A stretch of 17,396 bases of DNA from positions 1-17,396 of the forward strand of contig JANBQC010000587.1 in assembly GCA_027576995.1 (NCBI GenBank). Reading direction: 5' to 3'. This document shows, piece by piece, positions 8,875 through 17,017 of the stretch (position 1 is its first letter; the number at the start of each line of letters is the position of its first letter). Position numbers and translations under genes: made by a program. Source of the DNA: Dimargaris cristalligena (lineage: Eukaryota > Kickxellomycota > Dimargaritomycetes > Dimargaritales > Dimargaritaceae). The notes below the pieces were generated by a model that searched no databases, was not told where the DNA came from, and was given only the letters and a program-made list of their open reading frames with translations.

Positions 8875-11800
8875 ATGCCCGCTCCGCCCACATCCAAACC
8901 ACCCACCGCCAAGGAGGGTCCTATACCCTTCTTCGCTTCGGATGACACCAGTGCCGATTGGCTAACTCCGGCTGCCCAACCAGCGCCCGCCGCACAGGCT
9001 TCTGCGTATCCTTACCACCAGAGTCAGCCGCCACCCACCACTCATTTAGCCGCCCCCGTGGCTCAGCCGCCCGGCTCCGCTCCAATGGCAAATCCCGCCC
9101 AGCAGCCCTACAGTCAACCGGCCGGTCATCAGGACTACAGTGGTTACGACCAATACGGCTATTCAGACCCGGCCTACCCGTATCAGTCCACCGATGACCC
9201 CAACGCCCCATACGCCTACCAGCCAACGCACACCGATACCTACGCCCAAGAAGATCCCAGCGTGGCCTACAACTACCAAGAGGCTTATCCCGCTAATTCA
9301 CAGACCCCCGTCGATCCCAACCAGTATTACCAACCGGATACGGTCGCCGCTACCACCGATCCCGCGCAAACCAACGGTGAATCGTACGATGACTACTACA
9401 ATCAGTACGGCTATTATGCCGATGACGGCCATTGGTATCCGTATGATACCACCCAGGATTACAGCCAGTACGATGCCAGCGGATACCAGACCGGCACCGA
9501 CCCTGCTTACCAAGACTATCCCACCGATGATCAGGGTGCGTATACCGCCGAAGTCCCTTATATCGATCCGTATGCCAGCCATGATTACCCATCGGAACCA
9601 GTAGCTGCCTATGGCCCAACTCCGACGCCCACTCCAGCCGCAGCTTCAGCCCCCCCGCCCGCCAAGTCACACGTTCCCGAGGTCGATAACGGTGCTTCGT
9701 TCTTTGATTCCTTCGGTGCCGTCGATTCCCCGACTGTTCCCGAGCAGCCTCTAGCCCATTCTCCTTTTGTGTCCCATCCCCCAGTTCAGCCGACTCCCCC
9801 ACCTGCCACAACCACACCGGCCCAGACTGCCTTTGATTTTTTTGAAAGTATTGCTTCTCCGCCGCCCCCGCCAGCAGTCACTTCACCGGTTGCTCCTCCT
9901 CCCCCGCGGACTGTCGAGACCACCCGCAGTATTTCGGAGCACATCACCACCGCCCCTGCGCCTGTCACGACCACCGCCAAGGTCGATCTAGCTGGCCCTA
10001 TTCCATTGTCATCACCAGCCCAATCGCCGGCTGTTATCTCAACCGCTCCTCCAGCTGCCCCTTTCCCCATCTCGCAAGCCACTGCCCTCCCAGTAGCGGC
10101 TGTCGAAACCATTGATTCGGCCCCCGCTCCACCTAAAACTATCTCAGCGGCCCCTCAGTCAATTCCAATGACGGCAACCTCAACCCTAACCTCTCCCATA
10201 GACGATGTTTTCACCACCATCGATCCCAATGCCGGCATTTCTGCGCCCTTGTCAGCAAGCGTCCCCCCCGTGACCAGCCAACCTTTAGATTCATTGGCCG
10301 ACTTTGACGATTTGATTGCGACTTCCCAGCCGTTAGCTGAAAATATCTCAATGACCTCCCAGTCCGATTTTGGTTGGGATGTGGACCTACAACCAAGCGA
10401 AATTATCGCTCCGCTTCCGTCAAGCAACTCCATGCTGTCAACGGCGGCTCAGATTGGCTCCACACAAGATCTGGCGGCTTTGTCCGATATCCCCCTTGAA
10501 AGTGAATCTTATCCGGACTCACATGATATTACCAGCGAGTCAGGCCCTGGCAGTCCCATCAAAACCCAGAGTGAGCCCGATTTTGAACGATCATTGCCGT
10601 CGACATCGTCGTCAACTGACATACCCATAGCCAGGTCCATGTCCCATGATACGTTTGGCTTGGTGCATGCTCCCAGAGCCGGTACATTTACTCCACCCAC
10701 CAACCATTTGGTATCGAGTGGGCTCTTCGAAGCGACTTCGTCGACTGCTAACCCGTTGGTCGCACCCACCCCACCTCCACCACCAGCGGCCGCCCCTTCA
10801 CCAATTCGGCCTCCATCCACTTCGTTCTCGAGCCACAGCCTCCAGGCGGAATCGGAACAAGCCCATAGTTTCTTTGAAGATTTAACTGATCCCGGTCAGG
10901 AGGCGGGCCCATTACCCACCACCTCGACTCCGAATGTGGAGGGTGGAAACGGATGGGACATTCCAGCCGTCCTTACCAATACTCCTCCCCAGGATGATGC
11001 CGCTGCTACCCATTCTCTTGCGAAGACTGACGAGCACCCGGCCCCTGTGGATGCTCCAACCAAAGAAACGCCGCCCGCCCCCTCCTCCCATACTGAGGGA
11101 TACGCCTTGACCGAAAACCAGTATCCCTTTGCCGAGCACACTGGGCCGGATGTACCCGTAGAACATACCGCCACTGATGCCCATTACCCTGCTCACTACA
11201 CCGAGTCTGAAATTCCGGTGGAGTATGCCGCGGCTGATGGTTATCACTACTCCGCTGACTACGCTGGTTCGGAAGTTCCCGTTGAACAGGCTGCTTTAAA
11301 TGGTCACTATCCTGACCCTTACACCACCTCGGAAGTTCCGGTAGAACATCATACAGCCGATGCCCACAATCCTACTGATTATGGTTACACGGATTCCGAA
11401 GTCCCCTTCGAGAATGGTCCCACCGAGGGCCACTATCCTGCTGATTATACCAGTTCGGAGGTTCCCGTAGAACACAATTTGGGCGATGACCACTATCCCA
11501 ACGACTATGATTATGCTGGGTCGGAAATCCCTGTGGAACACCATGTTGCTGGCAGCCACTACCCGGCCGAATATACCACCGACTCCGGGGTTCCAGCGGA
11601 ACCCACCTTTGCCGACCCTTACTACGCCAATGAAGCTCCAGTTGACACTCACAATCAGGACACCGCCCACAGTGCGACTTACGATGGCGCAGAGTCCGAC
11701 TGGAATAACCAGGTCTATGATTATTCTACGGAATATCCCGTCGAAACCACGGAGGGGTACGGCACTTCCACCAATGAATATGCCTATTATGATCAACCCG

Positions 11801-14800
11801 CGGATCCGGCGGCCCAGCCTGCCGAACAATACCCGCACGACCCGTACTATTCCACATCGCAGCCACCTACCGGTGATCAAAATCGGGCCGTTGACCCCAA
11901 TGCCCAGTGTTCTCAAACCTACGGGGAGAGCGCTTTTACTGATCCAGCCACCCAGTATTCAAACGGATACGGAGAGAGTGCCGTGGCTGATCCGCATGCC
12001 CAGTATGCAAGCGGCTATGGGGAGGGTGTGTCCGTAGATCCAACCGGCCAGTATCCCGATACCTACGGAGAGGGCCATTACTCTTACCCCGCCTCGTCTG
12101 GCTATGAACATGGAGCGGACTACGCCCAAGTCCCTTACGCCGACCCTGGTTACGCCACGGACTACTCGGCCCCGGTTCAGACCACTACCCCCGTAGCCGA
12201 CCGAGGAATCCCCAGCGACTCCACGGTGCAGACTAACCAGCGGGAACAAGAGGACTTATATCGACGATCCCTAGGGTTCCCCATTGCTGCATTCGGCTTC
12301 GGTGGTCAGCTGTGGTGCATGTTCCCCAAGACTATGCAGCGCTACTCGCCCAACGGCCAGCAGCCAACCGCTTATGAAAAAACCTACCCGGGACTATTGC
12401 AGCAGCACACTCTTTCGAGCAATGTCTTTAACTCCGACCCTATTCAGCATTCCCCCAATCCCCTGCCAACTACCGCAGAAGGGGTGAATCCGGGCACCAC
12501 CCCGTATCCCGGTCCACTGTTAGCCCACGATCGCAGTGGCAATAAGCAGAAGAAGGACGCGGTATTAAACTACATCGGGGAACGAATCCGCGCCTGCGAG
12601 GCGCAGGCCAGTCCCGATTCAACAAGCTGGGCGCTTCTCTGGCAGACGCTCCTGTGTATTGGCCAAAACGACGGACAGCTTCTTGATAGCCCCACCGCCC
12701 TACAAAGTCTTTGCCAGACCCTCCGAACTGCCCCGAGCTTCCGGGAGGGACAGGGTAAATCCCAGGTGCCCGCGGAGGGTAGCGACTTGGCCGAGCTTGA
12801 GGAGTTGCTGTTGGCTGGTAATCGCCTGGAAGCGGTCAAGTGGGCTGTGGCCAAGCAGCTTTGGTCCCACGCCCTGATCATCAGTAGCTGTGTAGGCAAA
12901 GAGGTCTGGCTTGGAGTTGTTCAAAATTTTACCCAGCACCTGTCATCGGGCTCTTCCGCCAATCCAATGGCTGACCCTTCCGATACATCACCGTTCTATG
13001 CCCTGCGTCTCATTTACCAGCTATTCGCCGGGACTAGTGGGAGCGCCCTCTCCCAGCTGTGGGCCCCGCAAACCGCCACCTTCCCCGATAGCACCCCAGC
13101 CGCTGAGAATTTCGTCCCCGCCACCAGTTTTAGCCCGCCGCCCCCGGGCTCCAGCCAGAAGGCCGAGGGGACCCAAGCCCAACAGGCGAAGGTCCTGGCA
13201 ATCTGGCTCCGCCTCGTGGTCGTCATTCTAGCCAACCAAACCAAGGGTGATTCATCGGCGCTGACGGCTCTCGGTGATGCGCTACGCTCTGCGCAGCGGT
13301 GGCCCGAGGCCCACCTGTGCTATCTCCTTTCACCCCGAACCTCCCTGTTCAGTGGGGTAGGTGCCCCCAATTCCCGCTTCACCCTGCTGACTGCGGCCCA
13401 ACCTCTTATATGGAACCCGGAGGCCTTCCTTATAACCGAGGTCTATGAATTTGTCTCGGCCCTGCGGCCGGGTAAGACTCCTGCGATTGTACCCCATCTC
13501 CAGCCGTATAAACTATTGCACGCCTGGTGGCTAGTGGAACAGGGTCGGGTGAAGGAGGCTACCCGCTACTGTGACGCGCTTGCTAATATCGTGGACGATA
13601 TGGTCAAGGGCTCCCCTTTTATTACCCCCGGGTTCGTCCACCAGCTCACCACCCTGAAGCAGCGCCTAGACGGTTTCGGAGCTACCAGTGAAGCCAGTGG
13701 CTCGAGTGGCGTATCGTCTTGGTTGAGTCGCCGGTTGGCCAAGCCTAGCTTTACATCTCTGATGAGTGCCTTCGACAGTGGGTTGGACAAACTCATCACG
13801 GGCTCGGACGCCAGTCCGGCCGATCCAACCGCCTCGGATTCCCGGGCAGCCGAGATTCGACCCGAAAACTTCCAACGGGCGAGCACCATGTCCCCTCCTG
13901 GGGTGCACGGCGGCCAGAACATGTCCGACGCCTATATGCCGGTCGACCACCTTCGGGCCACCCAGTTTTCCCCCGGCCTGCAGTTCGGCTCCCAGCACCA
14001 ACAAGGTCATATGGCTGCGGCCCATTCAGATGGCCAACGGCCCCTCTCTGCCCAAGGAGGAGGCTATTTAGCGAACTTTGCGCCCCCCCAGGTCAAGACT
14101 CGTAACCATTCGGAGGGCCAGGCTGATCCCTACGCATTGTATCAGCCCAGCCCAGCCCCTATTCCATCGGTGCCCTTTCAGCCCGCCGCGGTCGAACCAC
14201 CAGTGGCCTACACTAGCCATACCAACAGCACTTGGGAAGCCAACCCTTCCACCCATGACAGTTACTTCTACACCAATGATACCCAGTCCTCTGCCCCTAT
14301 GTTTTACAGTGTTGACTCCAATGCCACTCCCACTAGCGGCAATGCCGAAGATGACGGTGGATTCCTCAATACGGCTCCTCCCGTGCCTTCCTTCGGTGGT
14401 GCAAGTTACTCCCATGCTGCCCCCACCGTTCCCGATTCTGCCGGCGGTGACCAGTACAACCAGGACGACTTCGATGACCTCGGGTTTGGTAATTCCTCAC
14501 TCTCTAAGACTAAACCGAGAATCCCCGAGACAGCGGGCGGCCATGCTCAAACCAACGGCGCTGCCGCATCCCCGGCCACTCCAGCCCACTCTGATCCTAC
14601 TGGGGAAAATTCACCCAGTAAGAAATCGGCGCCCACTTCCACCAGTGGGCGGTCCACCCCCGGCGGGGGTATGTTCGGTTTCGGCATGATCAAGAGTCTC
14701 TTCGGTGGTGCGGCCAACAAGGCTCCCGCCGATGGAGTTAATGCCGTCAAGGCTAACCTTGGTGAGGAATCCTCGTTTATTTACGATCCCGTTCAGAAAC

Positions 14801-15216
14801 GGTGGGTGAACAAGAATTCGTCGGAATCGGAGCAGACCGCGGCTGCGGCACCCCCGCCGCCACCACCCATGTCCACCCGCTCTACACCACCATCACGCTT
14901 GTCTCAGTCTAGCATGGGGGGCAGTTACGGCGTAGCGACTACCGGGGCTAGCGGTAGCGGCCCTCCCCCGCCCCGTCTTCCACCAATGTCCGGTACGATG
15001 TCCCAGCCACCGCCTTTTATAAATCACAGTGGCCCAACTACCCCGACCCCTTCAGCCATGCCCCGAGGTCCCCCTTCGCTGGCTGGTCAGCCGTCCATGG
15101 GTATCTCTAGAAGTTCAACCGGTCCTACCCCCCCCATGTCCAGTGCGGGAGGAGGTCCTCGGGGTCGTCGTGGGGCGCGTAATCGTTATGTGGACATTCT
15201 CAATCCCAATGCTTAG
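8875..15216 (+). CDS. SEC16: Sec16, COPII coat scaffold of ER exit sites
   Basis: Sec16 is a peripheral ER protein that organises transitional ER sites and binds Sec13, Sec23 and Sec24 as COPII vesicles form. The first in-frame ATG is at 8875 (the open frame begins earlier without ATG), giving 2113 aa with no intron. Residues 1-1120 are largely disordered: a Tyr/Gln/Pro-rich part (about 84-242), Pro/Thr/Ser-rich segments, FFD/FFE motifs (276, 322, 666), and two internal repeat arrays (about 750-926 and 1007-1070). The central conserved domain starts near 1123, with FPIAAFGFGGQLWCMFP. An alpha-solenoid ACE1-like domain spans about 1227-1602, with ELEELLLAGNRLEAVKWAV. A conserved post-solenoid motif lies at about 1612-1643 (SSWLSRRLAKPSF). 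The C-terminal family motif FIYDPVQKRWVNK is at about 1968-1980, followed by Pro-rich sequence and the terminal ARNRYVDILN. The start context is weak (C at -3), so a further upstream exon cannot be excluded. Confidence 0.95.
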   Translation: MPAPPTSKPPTAKEGPIPFFASDDTSADWLTPAAQPAPAAQASAYPYHQSQPPPTTHLAAPVAQPPGSAPMANPAQQPYSQPAGHQDYSGYDQYGYSDPAYPYQSTDDPNAPYAYQPTHTDTYAQEDPSVAYNYQEAYPANSQTPVDPNQYYQPDTVAATTDPAQTNGESYDDYYNQYGYYADDGHWYPYDTTQDYSQYDASGYQTGTDPAYQDYPTDDQGAYTAEVPYIDPYASHDYPSEPVAAYGPTPTPTPAAASAPPPAKSHVPEVDNGASFFDSFGAVDSPTVPEQPLAHSPFVSHPPVQPTPPPATTTPAQTAFDFFESIASPPPPPAVTSPVAPPPPRTVETTRSISEHITTAPAPVTTTAKVDLAGPIPLSSPAQSPAVISTAPPAAPFPISQATALPVAAVETIDSAPAPPKTISAAPQSIPMTATSTLTSPIDDVFTTIDPNAGISAPLSASVPPVTSQPLDSLADFDDLIATSQPLAENISMTSQSDFGWDVDLQPSEIIAPLPSSNSMLSTAAQIGSTQDLAALSDIPLESESYPDSHDITSESGPGSPIKTQSEPDFERSLPSTSSSTDIPIARSMSHDTFGLVHAPRAGTFTPPTNHLVSSGLFEATSSTANPLVAPTPPPPPAAAPSPIRPPSTSFSSHSLQAESEQAHSFFEDLTDPGQEAGPLPTTSTPNVEGGNGWDIPAVLTNTPPQDDAAATHSLAKTDEHPAPVDAPTKETPPAPSSHTEGYALTENQYPFAEHTGPDVPVEHTATDAHYPAHYTESEIPVEYAAADGYHYSADYAGSEVPVEQAALNGHYPDPYTTSEVPVEHHTADAHNPTDYGYTDSEVPFENGPTEGHYPADYTSSEVPVEHNLGDDHYPNDYDYAGSEIPVEHHVAGSHYPAEYTTDSGVPAEPTFADPYYANEAPVDTHNQDTAHSATYDGAESDWNNQVYDYSTEYPVETTEGYGTSTNEYAYYDQPADPAAQPAEQYPHDPYYSTSQPPTGDQNRAVDPNAQCSQTYGESAFTDPATQYSNGYGESAVADPHAQYASGYGEGVSVDPTGQYPDTYGEGHYSYPASSGYEHGADYAQVPYADPGYATDYSAPVQTTTPVADRGIPSDSTVQTNQREQEDLYRRSLGFPIAAFGFGGQLWCMFPKTMQRYSPNGQQPTAYEKTYPGLLQQHTLSSNVFNSDPIQHSPNPLPTTAEGVNPGTTPYPGPLLAHDRSGNKQKKDAVLNYIGERIRACEAQASPDSTSWALLWQTLLCIGQNDGQLLDSPTALQSLCQTLRTAPSFREGQGKSQVPAEGSDLAELEELLLAGNRLEAVKWAVAKQLWSHALIISSCVGKEVWLGVVQNFTQHLSSGSSANPMADPSDTSPFYALRLIYQLFAGTSGSALSQLWAPQTATFPDSTPAAENFVPATSFSPPPPGSSQKAEGTQAQQAKVLAIWLRLVVVILANQTKGDSSALTALGDALRSAQRWPEAHLCYLLSPRTSLFSGVGAPNSRFTLLTAAQPLIWNPEAFLITEVYEFVSALRPGKTPAIVPHLQPYKLLHAWWLVEQGRVKEATRYCDALANIVDDMVKGSPFITPGFVHQLTTLKQRLDGFGATSEASGSSGVSSWLSRRLAKPSFTSLMSAFDSGLDKLITGSDASPADPTASDSRAAEIRPENFQRASTMSPPGVHGGQNMSDAYMPVDHLRATQFSPGLQFGSQHQQGHMAAAHSDGQRPLSAQGGGYLANFAPPQVKTRNHSEGQADPYALYQPSPAPIPSVPFQPAAVEPPVAYTSHTNSTWEANPSTHDSYFYTNDTQSSAPMFYSVDSNATPTSGNAEDDGGFLNTAPPVPSFGGASYSHAAPTVPDSAGGDQYNQDDFDDLGFGNSSLSKTKPRIPETAGGHAQTNGAAASPATPAHSDPTGENSPSKKSAPTSTSGRSTPGGGMFGFGMIKSLFGGAANKAPADGVNAVKANLGEESSFIYDPVQKRWVNKNSSESEQTAAAAPPPPPPMSTRSTPPSRLSQSSMGGSYGVATTGASGSGPPPPRLPPMSGTMSQPPPFINHSGPTTPTPSAMPRGPPSLAGQPSMGISRSSTGPTPPMSSAGGGPRGRRGARNRYVDILNPNA
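11122..11650 (+). repeat. SEC16 internal repeat array, about nine 20-24-residue units
   Basis: The encoded protein repeats the pattern HYPxxYxxSE[V/I]PVEH with variants. The cores read DVPVEH, EIPVEY, EVPVEQ, EVPVEH, EVPFEN, EVPVEH, EIPVEH, GVPAEP and EAPVDT. Unit length varies from about 18 to 24 residues. The DNA units are quite diverged, so the array is old and the amino-acid pattern is better kept than the nucleotides. Confidence 0.85.
11893..12084 (+). repeat. SEC16 tandem repeat, four units of 16 residues (48 nt)
   Basis: Four adjacent units begin DPNAQ, DPATQ, DPHAQ and DPTGQ, and each contains a YGE[S/G] core. Units are exactly 48 nt apart. The first unit has Cys where the others have Tyr. 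It lies between the EVPVEH array and the central conserved domain. Confidence 0.85.
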
Positions 15217-15929
15217 AATGGTTCAATTACCTATTCCTTTGAAATGATGGGCGGTTATTGGCAGAGTCTCGGGGGTTTTTAAAACGGGGAACGTAATACT
15301 TTGGCTTTCAGTTTTTTTTTGTCTGCCATTTGTTTAATTACTTGTACAGGCAATTGTATTTACATCTAGACTTTCAAGTTAGGTCTCGCCTGCTTCCTTT
15401 ATATATAAATATTTATAAAAAAAAACATTACTACCTTGCCGGTTCGTTAATATATAAATATAAATATATACATATATGTATATTTCTGTTCGATTTGGTT
15501 ATTCATGGCCCACTATTCTCCATATTTTCTGCCAATAAACTAAATAGTATTTTATATTTCTATTTATACGGTAGCGTGATTTAGTGAGTAGTATGTACAG
15601 ATGGCTTTTCCTCTACTCCTACTGGGATGTACAGTACATATATGGACTGTTTAAATCGTAGTACGGTGGGCTGTTTAGATGATAAACGACTCAACAAACT
15701 GGCCACGCCGGGCATTGAACTATCCTCCTGCATCTTTATCAAGGCGTACTTCATGTAACCCTAAATCCCTTTAGATATTTTTGAGGCAATTGGTAACAGC
15801 CTGTACTATTTATATAATTCATTATTCGTATTATAGCGCCAATGGGGTACTGCAAAGGAGCGCGGTAACCAAAACTTCGGACAAAGATTCGAAGAAAGAG
15901 TGCACCGGCCCCAATGGTTGCATAAAAAA
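15217..15929. other. SEC16 3' flank, AT-rich, no gene seen
   Basis: This holds the SEC16 3' UTR, then strongly AT-rich DNA with repeated TATAAATA/ATATAT motifs (about 15398-15485). A short perfect palindrome, ATGTAC-A-GTACAT, lies at 15627-15639. The small open frames here are AT-rich and not believable as genes. Confidence 0.5.
15534..15539 (+). terminator. Poly(A) signal AATAAA, probably SEC16
   Basis: AATAAA lies about 320 nt downstream of the SEC16 stop codon and is the first exact match found there. AT-rich candidates closer to the stop could act instead. Confidence 0.4.
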
Positions 15930-16245
15930 AAACAATCGCTTCCAATAAGGTCCGATTTAGAATACCGTGACATTCTTGGCAATATTGTTATATGTCGCAG
16001 AGATAGGGGTACGATGGGGTAGTCCATTATCAGACTTGCTCTTTTCACGGACTCGACTGATCTGCTAATGTTTAGTTCCTTTGAGTCTTTAACCGGAGGA
16101 ATGTTGGTGTCGACGTTGAGGTGAAGTGGGGAGTGGGTTTTGGTGAGGAGGGGGGGGAGATGTCGACGAGAAGCGGGTGTTCTACACTAACTCAGGGCTA
16201 AACACGACCGAGTCCTTTTGATATCCTGATATGGCCATCATTAGC

Positions 16246-16253
16246 TATAAATA
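16246..16253 (+). promoter_or_regulatory. TATA box (TATAAATA) for the right-arm ORF
   Basis: TATAAATA lies 34 nt before the first ATG (16280) and 53 nt before the ATG at 16299. The motif and its surroundings are conserved in the left arm. The ATG at 16280 opens a four-codon unit (ATG CAG CCC TAG, 16280-16291) that is identical in both arms. Confidence 0.55.
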
Positions 16254-16298
16254 AACCCTCCGATAGCATAGGCCAGAAAATGCAGCCCTAGTTGAAAT

Positions 16299-16646
16299 AT
16301 GACCTCATTCACCCTTATATCTGTCTTCTACCCTTGCCGTCGTCTATTCGATGTAACCGTGGCTTTTCCTTCGGACTCCCGATTTAGCAGTGTCTTGCCG
16401 TCCATTCCCTTCCCATTCTATCCGGCCAGTGATACCTGGAAACGAACCCCGAATTCATGGACCACCTCGATGGTATGCCTAATTTGGAATATCATCTACG
16501 GCCATGTTGGCCAGCACGCCGGTCGGGGTTACCACAAGCTCATCAGCATACCTTGGTACGACTCCGGACTGGGACAGTTTGGTTTTGGGCTTGGCATTGG
16601 TGCGGGGCACCCAGTCGGTAACTTAGCCAAGACCGCCAGAGGGTAG
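16299..16646 (+). CDS. Hypothetical 115-aa ORF in the right repeat arm
   Basis: I do not recognise this product. The ORF sits between a TATA box and an AATAAA signal, as a small gene would. Its C-terminus is Gly-rich (GLGQFGFGLGIGAGHPVGN). There is no clear signal peptide and no known domain. Comparison with the left arm gives mixed evidence. The first 56 codons show no codon-position bias in substitutions, while the four differences within GLGIGAGHPVGN are all synonymous. The frame in the left copy is broken by a stop. The TAG that ends this ORF is AAG in the left arm, where the frame continues 10 more codons. It may be a decaying gene, a non-coding transcript, or a gene whose true exons differ from this frame. 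Confidence 0.3.
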   Translation: MTSFTLISVFYPCRRLFDVTVAFPSDSRFSSVLPSIPFPFYPASDTWKRTPNSWTTSMVCLIWNIIYGHVGQHAGRGYHKLISIPWYDSGLGQFGFGLGIGAGHPVGNLAKTARG

Positions 16647-16667
16647 TCCGTGGGTGCGGTATTGAAC

Positions 16668-16677
16668 AATAAATAAA
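16668..16677 (+). terminator. Overlapping AATAAA poly(A) signals after the right-arm ORF
   Basis: AATAAATAAA contains two overlapping copies of the signal, starting 22 nt after the ORF stop. The left arm has diverged here and lacks it. Confidence 0.45.
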
Positions 16678-16720
16678 AATACATAAAAAATTGTGGCCAA
16701 AAAAGCACAACAGGGAAATG

Positions 16721-16738
16721 GTCCCGGGTCCACGGGAC
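16721..16738. repeat. Short perfect inverted repeat GTCCCG/CGGGAC
   Basis: GTCCCG and CGGGAC face each other across six bases (16721-16738), and GTCCCG recurs at 16756-16761. The position, about 130 nt upstream of the TATA box of the secreted-peptide gene, would suit a regulator binding site (CGG-type half sites). The left arm retains only one GTCCCG. Function is not shown. Confidence 0.3.
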
Positions 16739-16869
16739 AATTACCGTACCGGACGGTCCCGCAGACACTATGTGAGTGGTCCAAACGTCCGTTAGCCTTA
16801 CCGATGGTAAAATTACCCTAGGTATGGCCGGGCGACCAAGAAAAACGACAGTGAACGCGCCCTCTCGTC

Positions 16870-16877
16870 TATAAATA
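16870..16877 (+). promoter_or_regulatory. TATA box (TATAAATA) of the secreted-peptide gene
   Basis: TATAAATA is followed by a C/T-rich leader and the coding ATG at 17018. A start site some 30 nt downstream would fall at about 16900, close to an in-frame ATG at 16904. That upstream ATG would add 38 residues in front of the signal peptide, and whether it is in the mRNA depends on the exact cap site. Confidence 0.6.
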
Positions 16878-17017
16878 CGACTTGGTCCGCTCTCCACCAT
16901 CAATTGGACCCATCAACACTCCATCCCACCGACCTTTCTTCGCTCTTCCTTCTTCACGGCCACCCCCCCCTTTACTCCACCCTCTCCTCCCGTTCAGCTC
17001 AGATCATTTTGCAGACC

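Larger units (their letters stand above)
15930..16830 (+). repeat. Right arm of the diverged inverted repeat
   Basis: This is the partner of the left arm, in opposite orientation and about 15 kb away. Homology is recognisable from around 15930 ('caccggcccc...tccgattta'), becomes clear from 'gttcctttgag' at 16074, peaks in 16262-16480, and continues to about 16820. Length differences are concentrated in 16100-16180 (G-rich) and 16655-16790. It contains a TATA box, a tiny upstream ORF, a 115-codon ORF and an AATAAA signal. Confidence 0.85.

Noticed and set aside
9140..14689. Long ORFs in other frames over SEC16 (for example 154, 183 and 203 codons plus, 206 codons minus)
   Set aside because: They are compositional shadows of the Pro/Thr/Tyr-rich Sec16 frame and its repeats, with no recognisable domains.
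15398..15485. AT-rich TATAAATA cluster as promoter or replication origin
   Set aside because: It lies in the SEC16 3' flank, no gene starts after it at promoter distance, and low complexity alone is not evidence for an origin.
1..16830. Terminal inverted repeats of a large DNA transposon carrying 15 kb of cargo
   Set aside because: The interior consists of intact conserved housekeeping genes with no transposase, integrase or helicase, and no target-site duplication was seen. Segmental or dispersed-repeat duplication fits better.
16529..16903. 124-codon minus-strand ORF across the right arm
   Set aside because: It runs against the TATA/poly(A) arrangement and over the secreted-peptide promoter. 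The equivalent left-arm frame is not conserved as protein.
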